This document shows positions 28,780 to 39,913 of a DNA stretch of 64,000 nucleotides, one piece after another. Origin of the DNA: Paracyclopina nana (Eukaryota > Arthropoda > Copepoda > Cyclopoida > Cyclopettidae); contig JAGUCH010000001.1 of NCBI GenBank assembly GCA_019096065.1, positions 14,074,001 to 14,138,000 on the forward strand, read 5' to 3'. Every line of letters starts with the position of its first letter. Positions within the stretch are counted from its first letter, which is position 1. The translations under genes were made by a program, and so were the position numbers. Below the pieces are notes generated by a model, which was given only the letters and a program-made list of their open reading frames with translations, did no database searches and was not told where the DNA came from.

Positions 28780-29091
28780 GAAATACGCCCATTTTTGTCC
28801 ACGTTTATCACACACATGTTGGACCTGCAGTGACAATCAACATTTTGAGCAATATTTTAGGGTCACCCATTCGCAGAAGATATTGAGGAAACTCACGACA
28901 TTTCTTTTCAATGGTAAACATTTGACTGTCAACACTCCAATGCCTCAGTTTCAAATCCAGCCTGAGCAAGCAAGGATCAGCAGCATCCAAGAAAAAATAG
29001 AGGGAGAACAATTGTCGGAAACTCATGTCACAGCCAGTCGTAGCAGCAGCACAGTGTGCGAAAAAAAGTACAATGCAGTTCACATTCAGGT
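28780..29091 (+). other. Possible isolated coding exon, unassigned
   Basis: An open frame downstream of a TGCAG acceptor near 28830 ends at a CAG|GTAAC donor at 29091. It encodes a polar, Gln/Ser-rich stretch including QFQIQPEQARISSIQEKIEG. No partner exons or family were found, and a chance ORF is a real alternative. Confidence 0.2.
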
Positions 29092-31477
29092 AACCTACTT
29101 CACAAAAACACTGACGATTTGAATGCGTTGCATCCAATCCTCACAGATGATGTTGCTATATATATTGCTACTATGCACCAAATTGCACGGCCATGAAAAA
29201 GTGCAAGTAGATTGATTTTAAAAACCGCAAATCTGGAGCAGCAGGCGCCCCTCATCTTGATCGGTTAAAAATTGGCGCGGAAATTCAAATGTGCATAATT
29301 GCACCTCATTAACCTTGATGCATGACGTCGAAGAAAATCAATCATTCGATTCTGCATAAGGCATTTTTGCTGATGTTCCGCTACATTTTTGAAACTCCTC
29401 CCTATTAAGTCTTCCATATCTCAGCAAAGAATCTTAAGTGTCAAGTGGAGTCCGAATTTGCCAAAAATGGCCGCGCCCAATACCAAAAGTGTCCAAAAGT
29501 AGAATCAAATTATGGATGGATCTAAAGTACAAAAGATGCTGCCTTGCCTTTAAACTCGTATAAATCAGTGGGCTCTTTTTTACCCTCATATCGACTCATT
29601 TGGAATATCGTTGAGCCTTTTTTGCTCTTTTTGCTGAGGCTTATTGTTTTTTGCTTCCATCTGTCTTAAAAACCACTCTAGGGGAAAAGAAGAGTTGTTG
29701 CTTTTTGGCAAAATTTCCCACATTATTGCGAGCTGTTGGCGGCTGAGGAGCTTCGCGCGCGTTGAAATCTCCATAATCGTGATTTAATTAGATCCGTTAT
29801 GTGTGTGTACCCTATATTTATGTGCGAGTGTGCAATTCCACGATAGTAGTATGTATTTCTGGAAATTCGAAAGCGCTTCTCACACTTGTACAAAAGTGGC
29901 CAAAATTAATGGTTTTGCCGGCTAATGCCCTGATTTTTTCTTGAGAAAACCGATCAATCTGACAAAAGTCGTGATTTCCTGAAAAAATAATCATACGTTG
30001 CTACGCGAAGCTTCTTCGTCTGTACACTTCAAATACCGAAATCCTTGAAATAGAAGCCACTTCTGAAGCGGCCACAACTTTCCATCCATCCATATAGTAT
30101 TTTATGGCAACAAATAAAAATAAATCTTCTGTGGTCGTTTTTCGTAATTTCTCCATTTTGCCATCATAAGTGGCACATGGCATAAAAGATGCAGCCACCG
30201 TTATGGCGGATGCAGTGTTTTCCCCGTATTGTTTCCCATGATCCTTGGTTAGCCACATATTAGTTGACAATATTGCATTATCTTCTGCAGGTTGGTCTGT
30301 TGCTATAATAATCGAGCTGAGGAGGATTCTTACAACAAGAGGAGAAGAAGGAGACGAAAAAGACGACGAGCCACGACTTCTGAGTAAGTCAAGTTTTGGC
30401 AGAAAAAAGTGTCTAGCTGCTTCTTTAATGAAGTTACAAAGTGGATTGTTCTTCAGCATGCAAACATGAAGTAATGTTAGCTTTTCTTGAATATTTACAA
30501 TATGTAGTACAGCAACTCACGCTATCCCACTTGCTTTGTGCTCCACCATGGCCTTTTTTGGTCAATTCGTACGCTCGTTTTATTTGGCAACGAAAACCGT
30601 TTGCAGCCTACCTAATATGCTATAAAATCCAAAGGACATCTGGTTAATTTTATGCTGCTACACTTTGCCTGAATCGTGTGCATAAGGGGGTCGTCGTTTT
30701 TCGCTCAGTCACGAGTTGAGGAAGTCAAATAGATAATACTACGATTCCACTTTTGACTTTGCTCAAGCATGTAGTTATTTTCGCCATGGATAAAAAAGCC
30801 CACGCGAGCTCCATGGTCATAAGGTGGCCATATTTTCGCTTTTTTCTATAACTAGTTGGTCAGAAAATGGGGCCTCATTCCGAAGTGATTTTTTGGTTAG
30901 GCCTATGTTTTTTAACACAACCTCGTGGGAGTTGAACGTGTGGGATTTCTATGGCAAAACGCGCCCAGGTGTTTCTAATAGCTACAGTGAACCTACTCGA
31001 ATCCGAGTCTTAAAAATTAGCGCCGTTTCTTTGAAAAAAGCCCAAATTAATCATCCTGTTGGACTCTACACACAGAAGGTGCTTTTTAAACATGCCTTGC
31101 ATTTTAATCGACATCCATGGGGCCAGCATGACCTTCACGCAAATCAACGAACTATTTGTTATTGGCCTCTGTGCAACTCGCAAGCGAAGAATTGATGGAA
31201 ATCTTCTGGGTTGAAAAAATAGGTAGATAGACTGGGTACACTGTAGGTAATTGCCATTTTTCTATCCTGCTTGCAACTTGGCCTTGGCCGAGGTCCCCCA
31301 AATGATGGTCAAGCAACGCCGTACGTTTTACACACATGTAGTTGCGAGCACGTACGCGGCGCTCAAAAGTTGAGCGGGGTTTGTGCGCACGAAACGCGCA
31401 TCGCACGCTCGGCTCGCCCAGCTCGCGCTAATCCGCTCACCATGATCATCGCATCAGCAGGCCGCACCAGCAGCACT

Positions 31478-31482
31478 TCAGT
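31478..31482 (+). promoter_or_regulatory. Candidate initiator (TCAGT) of the RVSF-protein gene
   Basis: TCAGT at 31478-31482 lies 113 bases before the start codon in a locally CpG-rich stretch (31340-31440). No TATA box is visible, as expected for a CpG-type promoter. The leader from here contains one upstream ATG, at 31562. Confidence 0.4.
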
Positions 31483-31561
31483 CTGACAGAGTTTGTGTGC
31501 CCACTCTGAGCCATTTTTGCAGGCCTCCTCACTTGGTGGATTCGGCCTCGAGTCAGCCGCC

Positions 31562-31612
31562 ATGACATCACGCCGACGACGGACATCCCGACATGCCCGT
31601 CGTCAAGGATAA
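31562..31612 (+). promoter_or_regulatory. Overlapping upstream ORF (16 codons)
   Basis: An ATG at 31562 opens a 16-codon frame that ends with TAA at 31610-31612, beyond the main start at 31593 and in a different frame. The peptide would be Arg-rich. Overlapping uORFs normally repress the main frame unless bypassed by leaky scanning. The alternative is that the mRNA begins downstream of 31562. Confidence 0.5.
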
Positions 31613-34600
31613 GGCTGACCTCGACTTTTTGGCCTCGTCCCACCCGCACTTGTACCGGTCAGACTCGTTGAGGTCCTCGGGGGACGACCGCGGGTCCGTC
31701 GTCTCCTCAGAGTCCAAAAGGGTGAGCTTCAACAACGACGTGCGCATCAAGCGCATCCCCAACAAGAAACGTGAGCCTTCAAAGAATATATCTATAATTG
31801 CTCTTGGGATTGACGAAATATATATTTGCAGCCTCTCCGCCGAGCGGCCTCAGTCAAGAAAGCAAGTTTGCCAGCTTTGTGCGCGAGGCTGTGAACCCCG
31901 ACAAAGCCGAGGCCGAGACTGCGGCCATTTTGCAGCAGCTTGAGGGCATCGAGTGTAGTGCGTCACCTATAAACACGTTGGAGGCGAAGAAGGACAACAG
32001 GCTCTACGGCCTCCACGCGCTCAACAACTTGGATATTGCCGTGAATGGCAAAGAGGTGAACTCGATGCCGAGCTACCACGAGATTCGCAAGCAGCGCGAG
32101 TCCAGCCCGAAGAAGCCGCCGCGAATGACGCATTACGCGCAGCCCGCGCTCGTCCACTCCGACCTCGAGTCCGTCATGAGCTCGGACTTGCGGTACAAGA
32201 AGAGGCTGATGGAGGCCGAGGATTCGGCCATTGCTTCGGGCGGAGACGCGGACGACTCCACGGTCACGAGTTCGTATACGAACTCGCGGTTCGTCATGAA
32301 GCCGGCCTCGCGAAACTGCCTCACTGACACGGAGATCCTCAGGTCGCCGTCTGAGGTCTTGTACGCTGTCAGCGACAAGCACAAGCATCATAACAACGAG
32401 CTCACCACGAACGCCGCCAGCCAGACCACAAGGTAAATTTTCCCCAAATTCTATAATTTAAATCGGGTTTTTTACTGTTTAATCTCTCGGCTGAAGGTAT
32501 GTTTCGAGGCCGAGGTCGGCGTACAACTACAGCAGTAGCAGGGAAGACCTCGCCAGTAACGGTGATTTGAGGTACCGGCCAAGCCATGGGAAAAACGCTT
32601 CGAGGTCGCTCGACCGCGGCCTCTATGAGGACAACAACAAAGAGAACTCGTTCAAGACTCGCATCCAAGTCATATCCCCCGATAGGCAGCACATGATTCA
32701 GAACGGCAACAAGTCGGACTACGTGAGCAGAAAGCCATACAAGACTATGATCAACACGGCCACGGACAACATCTTGTACAGGGGCAATTCCACGGACAAC
32801 CTGAGCTACTATCACTATGGCGAGAATACGCACTACAAAGTGCCCAGAAACAAGCCTCTGCTGGTGATGCGAAACAACGACTACACTTACTCGAGGTAAT
32901 TTAGGCTCATCTATAACAAAGTTGCGTACAATATCAACCTGAAAAAGCCACTTTGGATAATCTCCGTTGCCAAAATATTTGTATTTTTTTCACACATATT
33001 CCGCGAATTGAGACGAAAAGAAAAAGAAGATAATTGCGGGCTCAATAATGCATCAAATTGCGAAAAACGCCTGTTTTTTGAGATGATTGCACAAAATTGC
33101 ACAAGTGCACCTTCACTACAACACTCTTGTTAGCAATGTCCCAACATTTGCAATTCATTTTTTAAAGGAATAGTCTTCAGAGGCCTCAGCAGCCTCCACA
33201 GCAGCAGTTCGCATCGACGAGGCTGGTCCGCAATATTGAAAGCAACAGAGGTGTCAATCCTCGTTATCGCAACCGCAACTATTCCGGTCACAGCACCAGC
33301 CCCGATCGTGAGGTCAGCCCGGAGCGTTCTTACAGGCATAGGCCGCATCAACAGCAGCAGCAGCAGCCTCCTCAAGTGAGGTCGTCATCATACATCCAGC
33401 ACAGGTCGCCCAGCTCGTCCCCAACTCGACCCCCCAGGTCAAGAGCTAGCCCCACCAGAGAAAGCGTGGTGCGGCGGCAAAATAGCCTTGCGGCCTCCGA
33501 GGCCGCGCGGTCGGCTCGAAGGGGATCGTATCAGCCGGAATCGGATCGCCTCTCCAGATTCATCGAATACCGCGGCGAGGACATAATTATGCCCCACGCT
33601 CAAGACCCCAATCAGCAGGCTCGGAGGCCGGCCTCAGTTGAACGAGGCCAAAGTCTCCCGCCAGGAGCGACCATAGAGAGCACGCGTGATTTTTACAAGT
33701 CAAGTCAGTACAAGTCTATGCACGCTCTGCCTCCAAGCCCAACGCGTCCAGCGCCAGTCTTGGACCGAGGCCAGCCTCGGCCTCGAATGGCAGTCTCGGC
33801 CGGGCCGAGAGTGTCCATTTCCGAGGGAGACAACACTGATGACGGTGGAGGCCGACCGCCAGAGAAAATGCCGCGGCATCATCATCGGCCGAGGGCGCCG
33901 ACCTCCACCCTGAGGCCAGTGAAAAGGCAAGCCCCGAGCCCGCCTCCTGCCGCGGCCTCTACGGGCAAAGGCCTCGTTGTCAGAAGGGTAGTCTCTTCAG
34001 ACGGCCGAAGGCCACTCGTCAGCCCCAATGTGCAAAATGTCCCGACTGTTAGAAGAATGGTTGTCGGTGGAGGCCGGAGGTCGTCCACGGACAACGGCCT
34101 CGACTCGAGCTTTTCCGAGTCCGAAGGGTTCACCACAACAGGAGAGGCTGAACAGGTAAGACCCTTATAATCAAGGTTAACCCCAAACGAAAAACCTGCA
34201 TTAAAAAAATGTATGAGCGTCAGCTGATGATGTCAGCATGCCGGTCGTCAGCCGGTATCAAGCGCGATATACTACCAATTTCTTGCATTAATCCACTTTG
34301 ATCTGGACTGTTTTTAATATTAACCAACAATTAACAGCCTCGGCCCTGGTCGTCCCTGTCGGATGACGACGACCTCGACGACGAGATCGAGTATGTCCTC
34401 GCTGTCACAAATGGCCTGATGAACGGCAGCAGGTTCGACCTCAACTACAATAATGAGCGACCTCGGTCCAGAATCAGCTCGGCCGCTACAATTGTGCATG
34501 TTCACGCCAATTCGCAACCTATCGAGAAAAATGTCGTCTTTCACGAGAACCCGACCTCTTACCATACCATCATCAAGGTATTTTAACAAACCAACCTTCC

Positions 34601-35933
34601 TAACATTCATCATTGTTACATAATTGGTGCAGAGGGAAATTAACGCGCGCAGAAACGTAAAACTTACACTAAGCATGTATTACAGGACAAACAGCCTCTT
34701 GGCGACTTTGGCCGAAGATGGACCGCAGCAGCCTCGGATATTGATTCAGATTACAGGAGGGAGCTCGCAACTAACCCGTCTGGATTCCACCAGGAAGCTC
34801 GCTCCCGCGATGGCGGCTTGGGAGGCAGGTTAAGCCGAGGAAGCAGCAAAAATAACCTACCTGCAGAATTATCCAATAACAATAACGGCCTCGAGAGGTC
34901 TAACAGCAGCAGTGCTCAAGCAAGAGAGGAGGAGCGCCGAAAAGTCCTGGAAATTGAGGGTGTGATGCGCCGGTCAACCAGCCGCGCCGGTCGCACAGCC
35001 CACGTGACCAATGCTGGCCCACGTGGATACAAGCCAGTAGTCTCGCGCCATGTGGACCTCGAGTCGCAGTATTCGGGTCACTCTAGTAGCCAAACGGCTC
35101 CTCCCGCGCCGGTCAGCTCGGTGACGACGTCCGCGGCGCCGGTCAAGCTTAACCGTTTCGATCAGCACCGAGTGGGACGAGTGCGCCGGTCAACAAGCAA
35201 CGCAAACGCAGCCGCTGCGATGGGCGGCGTGAGGCGGGAAATTAACCAGCGCAAAATTAAGCTGCCCGGAGGCTCGTTGACCTCCAGCATCAACAGCTCG
35301 GAGAGCGAGCAGGGCAGTCATGCCGGTCAATCGGCCATCAGCCGAGCCACATCCAATCGGTCTGTATTTTTGCACGCAGCTGCAGTGGCTGACATTCCCA
35401 CGACCCTGGATGCCCCGCCTCCGTCTCGGCCTCTGCAGCCTCAGCAACCTCAGAGGTCGCTGTCAGCGGAAAGCAGGGACAATAGGAGTGTTGTGACCTC
35501 GCCCGCCGGACCACCTAGCTCCAATCTGAAAGGGTCTAAAAAGATATCTAGATCAATCTCACTTTTGGCTCCGTGGAAGCCAAGGCCTGTGCAGGACAAG
35601 TTTGAGATTCACTATGACAATGGCAACTTGTATGCCAATCCGGCCACCAGGGTCACTGTTGAGCCGGGCAATTTGCCACCCCCATCTTCCAAGCCGCCCC
35701 GTCCTCCTACAGCCCCGCCCCCACCTCCCTCTGGTCCTCCTCCCGTTAGAAGAAATACAAAGATGAGCGCATCCTCCACTGACCTTTTACGGCCGCTCGA
35801 TTCCACTCCAGCTGTGATTTTAGCAGAGAGGAAGGCCGAGGCCGCGCGAAAGGCCAAGGTGTCAAGATCCATGTCAATGCCGAAAGATTCAAGGCTGGCT
35901 GGCTGGTTCAAGAAGCGGAAACGAATTGTGTAA
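31593..35933 (+). CDS. Large disordered Ser/Arg/Pro-rich protein with PP1-docking motif
   Basis: Six exons: 31593-31770, 31832-32432, 32497-32895, 33168-34155, 34338-34577 and 34686-35933. Phases are continuous and the product is 1,217 residues. I do not recognise the family. Visible features are K-R-V-S-F at 42-46, a textbook RVxF docking site for protein phosphatase 1, many Ser-Pro and Arg-x-x-Ser sites, a poly-Gln run (exon 4), an acidic DDDDLDDE patch (start of exon 5), proline-rich PPPPPSGPPP suited to SH3 or EVH1 binding, and a basic C-terminus (GWFKKRKRIV). There is no signal peptide, membrane segment or globular domain. A cytoplasmic scaffold is inferred from this composition, not shown. 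A 24-base exon at 34633-34656 is also possible and keeps frame, but it would leave a 29-base intron, so I skipped it. Codons are GC-richer than in neighbouring genes. Confidence 0.85.
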
Positions 35934-36249
35934 ATAATAAGAAGTGTCAGTAGCCGAAATACATGCTGCTCCGAATCTGGTTTGGTATTATTCAGCAATT
36001 ATAGATACATTTTTATTCATACATATTTTTTTGTCGTGAGGTACTTTTTCTCTTCAGAGTTGAATATCTTTTTAACTTTTTCTATAGATTATGAAAAGGA
36101 GAAAAGCGATGAAGAAATGCTAGATGGATTGAGTATTGCAAAAGATCGTCACAACTATCGCATATCGAGGAATGCGATTTGCATTGAAACGGCAGAGTAG
36201 ACTTCAGAATGAATGCGGGAAGTTAGCGTATGAGCCTCAATTTGGTGAG

Positions 36250-37695
36250 CTAGGCGAAAGGTAACTTGACTAAGTCAGGATTCTTCATGAGTTCCATGAC
36301 TTGGGCCTCGGTCAACTTAAGTAGGCGATTTGCAAAATTGCGTTTGCAAGCCTCAATTGCCTTGCGCTTGCTGGAGTTTTTGGACCGCGGTAATTCAAAG
36401 TACGGCCTACTGTACTTTGCTTTTTTCAGCCTGAAATTGACAAGTAAAATATTTAATGACTGAATTAAAGCTTCGTTTCCACCTATTTCTTACTTTGTGG
36501 GGCTTCGAATCACCGACAAAACCTGGAGCTTTGTTGATGCACGATGATCCAGCCTCTCGAGCGGCAATTCGTACACACTGAATGAATCTTTTTCAAACTC
36601 GAATTGTTCCGATAGGGGAACTACGACAACCTCCCAAAAACGGGCGTTTTCGAGAGCTCCTTCACCTATCGAGGAAAAAATTATCACGATGTGCACGCGA
36701 CTAAAAAATAGCCAAAGTAATTACCTTCAGTGGAAAGCATGTTAAAAGAAAGGTTAATGCTATCCTCATTTTGAAGATGGACATATTGGCCAAATACTCG
36801 GCCAATGGCAGCCACATTAAAAGTAAAGTTTTTGCCCTCTTCGGAGCTAGTCCACGATTTAAATGGCGCATTGCTATCCCTGTGGACGGGCTTTTGGATG
36901 TAATCCGGGTGGGTTCTGCGCAGAAAAATACCAACGCAACCGGTTAAGGCCTCGGTGAGCTTAAACACTGTCGTCGCATCCTTCTGCACTTCCGCCAAAT
37001 CGCCTGAAAAAAGTATGACATAAAAATATGCCTATACTATTAAGCGGAAAAATTTATATCAAATCACACAACCATCCCTGAAAAAATTAAATCTTATATC
37101 CTTTTGACCGAACAAGCAAAATTCTGTAGCGAACTAGCCGCCATTGAGTGCATGAAAACTTTTCAGTACCTAAAAACTGGACTTTCTTGGGATTTGGTTG
37201 AAGTGAACCAGTGACGCAGGGCTCTTGGTTGCTCAGCTCGTCAAAAGATTCACAGCCACTCTCAGGTGAATGCGGTTGATGGTCCAATGTGATTGGAAGA
37301 TTTTCTGAAGGATTAATTCTCCAAAGATTTTCTATTGGCGCCTCAACGGGATTGATGATGTCGCCAATGCTAACCTCAGGGTTGACGTTAGGTAGACCGT
37401 CGAGGCCATCCAAAGGCAGAATAATACTGTCTCCGAAGAGTTCTGATACGAGAGATCCACCCTCGCAGCTGAAATTTAACAACACTATCTGAATACAAAG
37501 AAAAACTTCAGCTTTCCATTGAGGAAAGAGTACCTTACTGGCTCATTATCTTCCGCGTCTTTGATCGTGACTTGGTTACGGTTGTTATCGCTTCTTATTT
37601 ACTGACATCGCAACCTCGTCAGTAAATAAGAACCGATAACAACTGCAACCATGCTACGATCAAAGACGCGGAAGATAATGAGCCACTTTCTGCAT
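36250..37695 (-). CDS. Unknown nuclear-type protein, first splice donor hit by a MITE
   Basis: Five exons on the minus strand: 37695-37687, 37489-37170, 37003-36725, 36665-36494 and 36430-36250. The first coding exon would be only ATG CAG AAA, followed in the ancestral sequence by a good donor GTAAGG and a 50-base intron ending TATTCAG. A 145-bp MITE now separates AAA-GT from GTAAGG. The protein begins MQK-IVLLNFSCEGG, is about 320 residues, has an acidic first third (with ENLWRINPSEN), a mixed middle (FWEVVVVPLSEQF) and a basic, NLS-like stretch (KKLKKAKYSR, NSSKRKAIEACKRN) before a final helix. I do not recognise the family. The ENLWRINPSEN string recalls a p53 transactivation box, but no p53 zinc ligands are seen. 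The locus may be alive with altered splicing or on its way to decay. Confidence 0.75.
37540..37684. mobile_element. 145-bp palindromic MITE, copy 2, inside a splice donor
   Basis: Same family and length as 22578-22722, with the unpaired centre reversed. It is flanked by the 3-bp duplication ACT (37537-37539 and 37685-37687), which on the gene strand reads AGT, the exon-intron junction bases of the unknown gene at 36250-37695. As a result one GT lies at each end of the element: a weak AAA|GTGGCT on the upstream side and a strong CCA|GTAAGG on the downstream side. Confidence 0.9.
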
Positions 37696-37730
37696 TTCGG
37701 GACCAACAAGGTGACGTAAAATTACCCCTT

Positions 37731-39104
37731 CACTGTGGGTTTATTTGCCGATTTCACACGCACGGAAAAAAGTCGCGAAATCAACGTAGCACCTCTTTCT
37801 TATTAGCGGTAAGCTAAAAATATACCATTCTGGCACCCGGGAGAGCAAGTAAGAGCAGCCAATTATGGTGGATTATCAATTTATGCTAAAAGCTTGACAT
37901 CTCTGCCTTGGTCACTCAATTGGAGTCGTTTGGAATCTAAAGTTATGGGAGATTCAATTTTTGCTCAAATTGAGCAAAGTTGCTGTCCAACTGAATTCGC
38001 CAAAATCAACTTTTGCCCAAAAATTATGTTTCCTTCACCAAATATGAATCTTTATCTGTCAATAAACATTAATTTGTGCTCTTTAGATAGCCTAGAAGTC
38101 ATACAAATTAGAAACTGTAAATGAGTGCTAAAATTGGAAATCTGCAATTTCACGTAATTTCTCGTGCGCGTAAAATCAGCTTTTTGATCGACTGTGCCCT
38201 TTTGGATAAACGAAGCCAAGCCAAATCTTGAACCAAGCAAAGCCAGGAAAACAGTGAGGCGAGGTTTTATTTTACTCACCAAGGGCATTTTTTATGTTAC
38301 CTTCAAAGTCCCAAGAAGCAGCAAATCAAATTTTATTAATCTGTGACCCATTTTCGAGCACAATGAACATGCCAAAATGCCATGTTGTGGCGTCAAAGGG
38401 TGGCAAAAAAGTTGAAACGATCAGCAAAGTGAATTTGCTCACAAGTAAAATCGGCTACACTTAATGAAAATATTTTCATTGCCAAGAAGCCAATAAAATA
38501 AGAGGCTGAAAATAGGCGAAAAAAGAGAATTAGATGGATTTCTTGAGTGTGCAAAACCAGCTTTTTGAAACACTTTGCACCTGGTTTTTCTTGTCTAAAG
38601 TTAGTTTAGGAGTTTAGATATCAAGTCAATTTATGCCAATGCAAAGTGGATCAAAAAGCCGATTTTACGCGCACGAAAAATTATGTCAAATCGCAGATTT
38701 TTAATTTTAGCACCCATTTTCAGTTTCTTTGTATGACTACTAGGCCATCTAAAGAGCACAAATTAATGTTTATTGACAGATAAAGATTCAAATTTGGTGA
38801 AGGAAACATAATTTTTGGGCAAAAGTTGATTTTGGCGAATTCAGTTGGACAGCAACTTTGCACAATTTGAGCAAAAATTGAATCTCTCATAACTTTAGAT
38901 TCCTAACGACTCCAATTGAGTGACCAAGTCAGGGAAGTCAAGCATATAGCATTAATTGATAATCCACCAGAATTGGCTGCTCTTACTTGCTCTCACGAGT
39001 GCCAGGATGAAATATTTTTTGCATGCCGCTAATAAGAAAGAGGTGCTACGTTGATTTCCCGACTTTTTTCCGTGCGTGTGAAATCGGCAAATAAACCCAC
39101 TGTG
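37731..39104. mobile_element. 1.4-kb foldback element with long inverted arms
   Basis: The left arm (37731 to about 38200) and the right arm (about 38640 to 39104) are long imperfect inverted copies. They begin CACTGTGGGTTTATTTGCC and end GGCAAATAAACCCACTGTG, and share blocks such as TTTCACACGCACGGAAAAAA and CTTTCTTATTAGCGG. The centre (about 440 bp) is unpaired and noncoding. It starts only 36 bases upstream of the unknown gene's ATG, so it has replaced that gene's upstream region. No clear target duplication is seen. Related fragments occur at 47551-47599 with 48524-48756, and at 52350-52398. Confidence 0.8.
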
Positions 39105-39475
39105 CTATAGTAAGAGCAAACGTCAGCTCACCAATAAGCTAATGGCCAAGCATGTTGGGAGTAACAATCCCTTACAGAGAAAAAGGGCAAAGCAACATTT
39201 AAGTTAATATCAATTCAAACTTGGGAAATGCTATTCAAATCATTGTGACAAAAAAATTGTTGGGCAAATTTGAGGAGCCTTTGGAGATTTTTCAATGATT
39301 TTCATTGCAAATTACCATCTAAATGGAAGTTTTCATTTTATTTTCCCTGTTCTAAGCATAACTTGCTTGATTCCCATTATACTTAGACTATTTTTTCAGG
39401 AAAAAAGGTACCCCCAAAGCAAATATTTTAAATCAATGAAAAGCTGAAGTTTTGCCCTTTTTGCCCTTTTTAGTC

Positions 39476-39913
39476 CCATATCTATCCTACCGGCGAATTA
39501 TGTAAGATTTTGGAGGTCCGATCGCTGCCTGCATCAGACCTCCAATTTCTAATGAATCAGTTTTTCTTGAAATTTTTTTTCACAAGGTGGGATTTTGTCA
39601 AGCGTACCTTGTACTTAGGGGAAGAAAGTACATATTTCATTGTAATTTGACCATATTTTGAGCCATATTTTGCTAGTAAATCCAATTTTTCTGCTAATTT
39701 TGGGCTGGCTTTTGTGCTGGCTTTTAGGCAAGCCAATCCATCAATCAAAGGTGTTCCCAGAATGGCATTATTTATAAAAAGTGGCTAAATAGTAAAAAAA
39801 AGTTGGCTCTTTTTGGCCTGATTCTATTTCCAACAATTTGAAACACTTTTGAGGCACGGGTCAACTACGCTCACGCGATCATGACGTCACGTTCACTGAG
39901 AGGACCTCCAAAA
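39476..39913 (+). repeat. Dispersed repeat, copy 2 (CTATCCTACCGGC family)
   Basis: Collinear with 12545-12980. The arm TTTTGGAGGTCC (39508-39519) pairs with GACCTCCAA (39537-39545), and its exact reverse complement GGACCTCCAAAA recurs at the other end (39902-39913). The arm sequence differs from copy 1 but agrees within the copy. The tail of this copy (TTTGAGGCACGGG through TGACGTCACG) is the start of the 420-bp tandem unit that follows. Confidence 0.7.

Larger units (their letters stand above)
11432..31300. other. About 20-kb stretch with no supported gene
   Basis: The region is AT-rich with many short, uncorrelated open frames, none with convincing domain content and coherent splice neighbours. 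It contains a dispersed repeat (12545-12980), a 145-bp palindromic MITE (22578-22722), a PIF/Harbinger-like MITE (28322-28729) and TCA/ATG microsatellite patches (around 15605, 22385 and 23750). The longest open frame, 30459-30001 on the minus strand (152 residues), is about the length expected once by chance in a sequence of this size and composition. Introns or enhancers of genes outside the window cannot be excluded. Confidence 0.55.

Noticed and set aside
30001..30459. 152-codon minus-strand open frame
   Set aside because: About one frame this long is expected by chance in 64 kb of this composition. There is no domain, no promoter pair and no splice partner.
36250..37695. Possible p53 homologue
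   Set aside because: The ENLWRINPSEN string resembles a p53 transactivation box and VVVP occurs later, but the zinc-binding Cys/His residues and the usual DNA-binding motifs are missing. The resemblance is too thin to name it.
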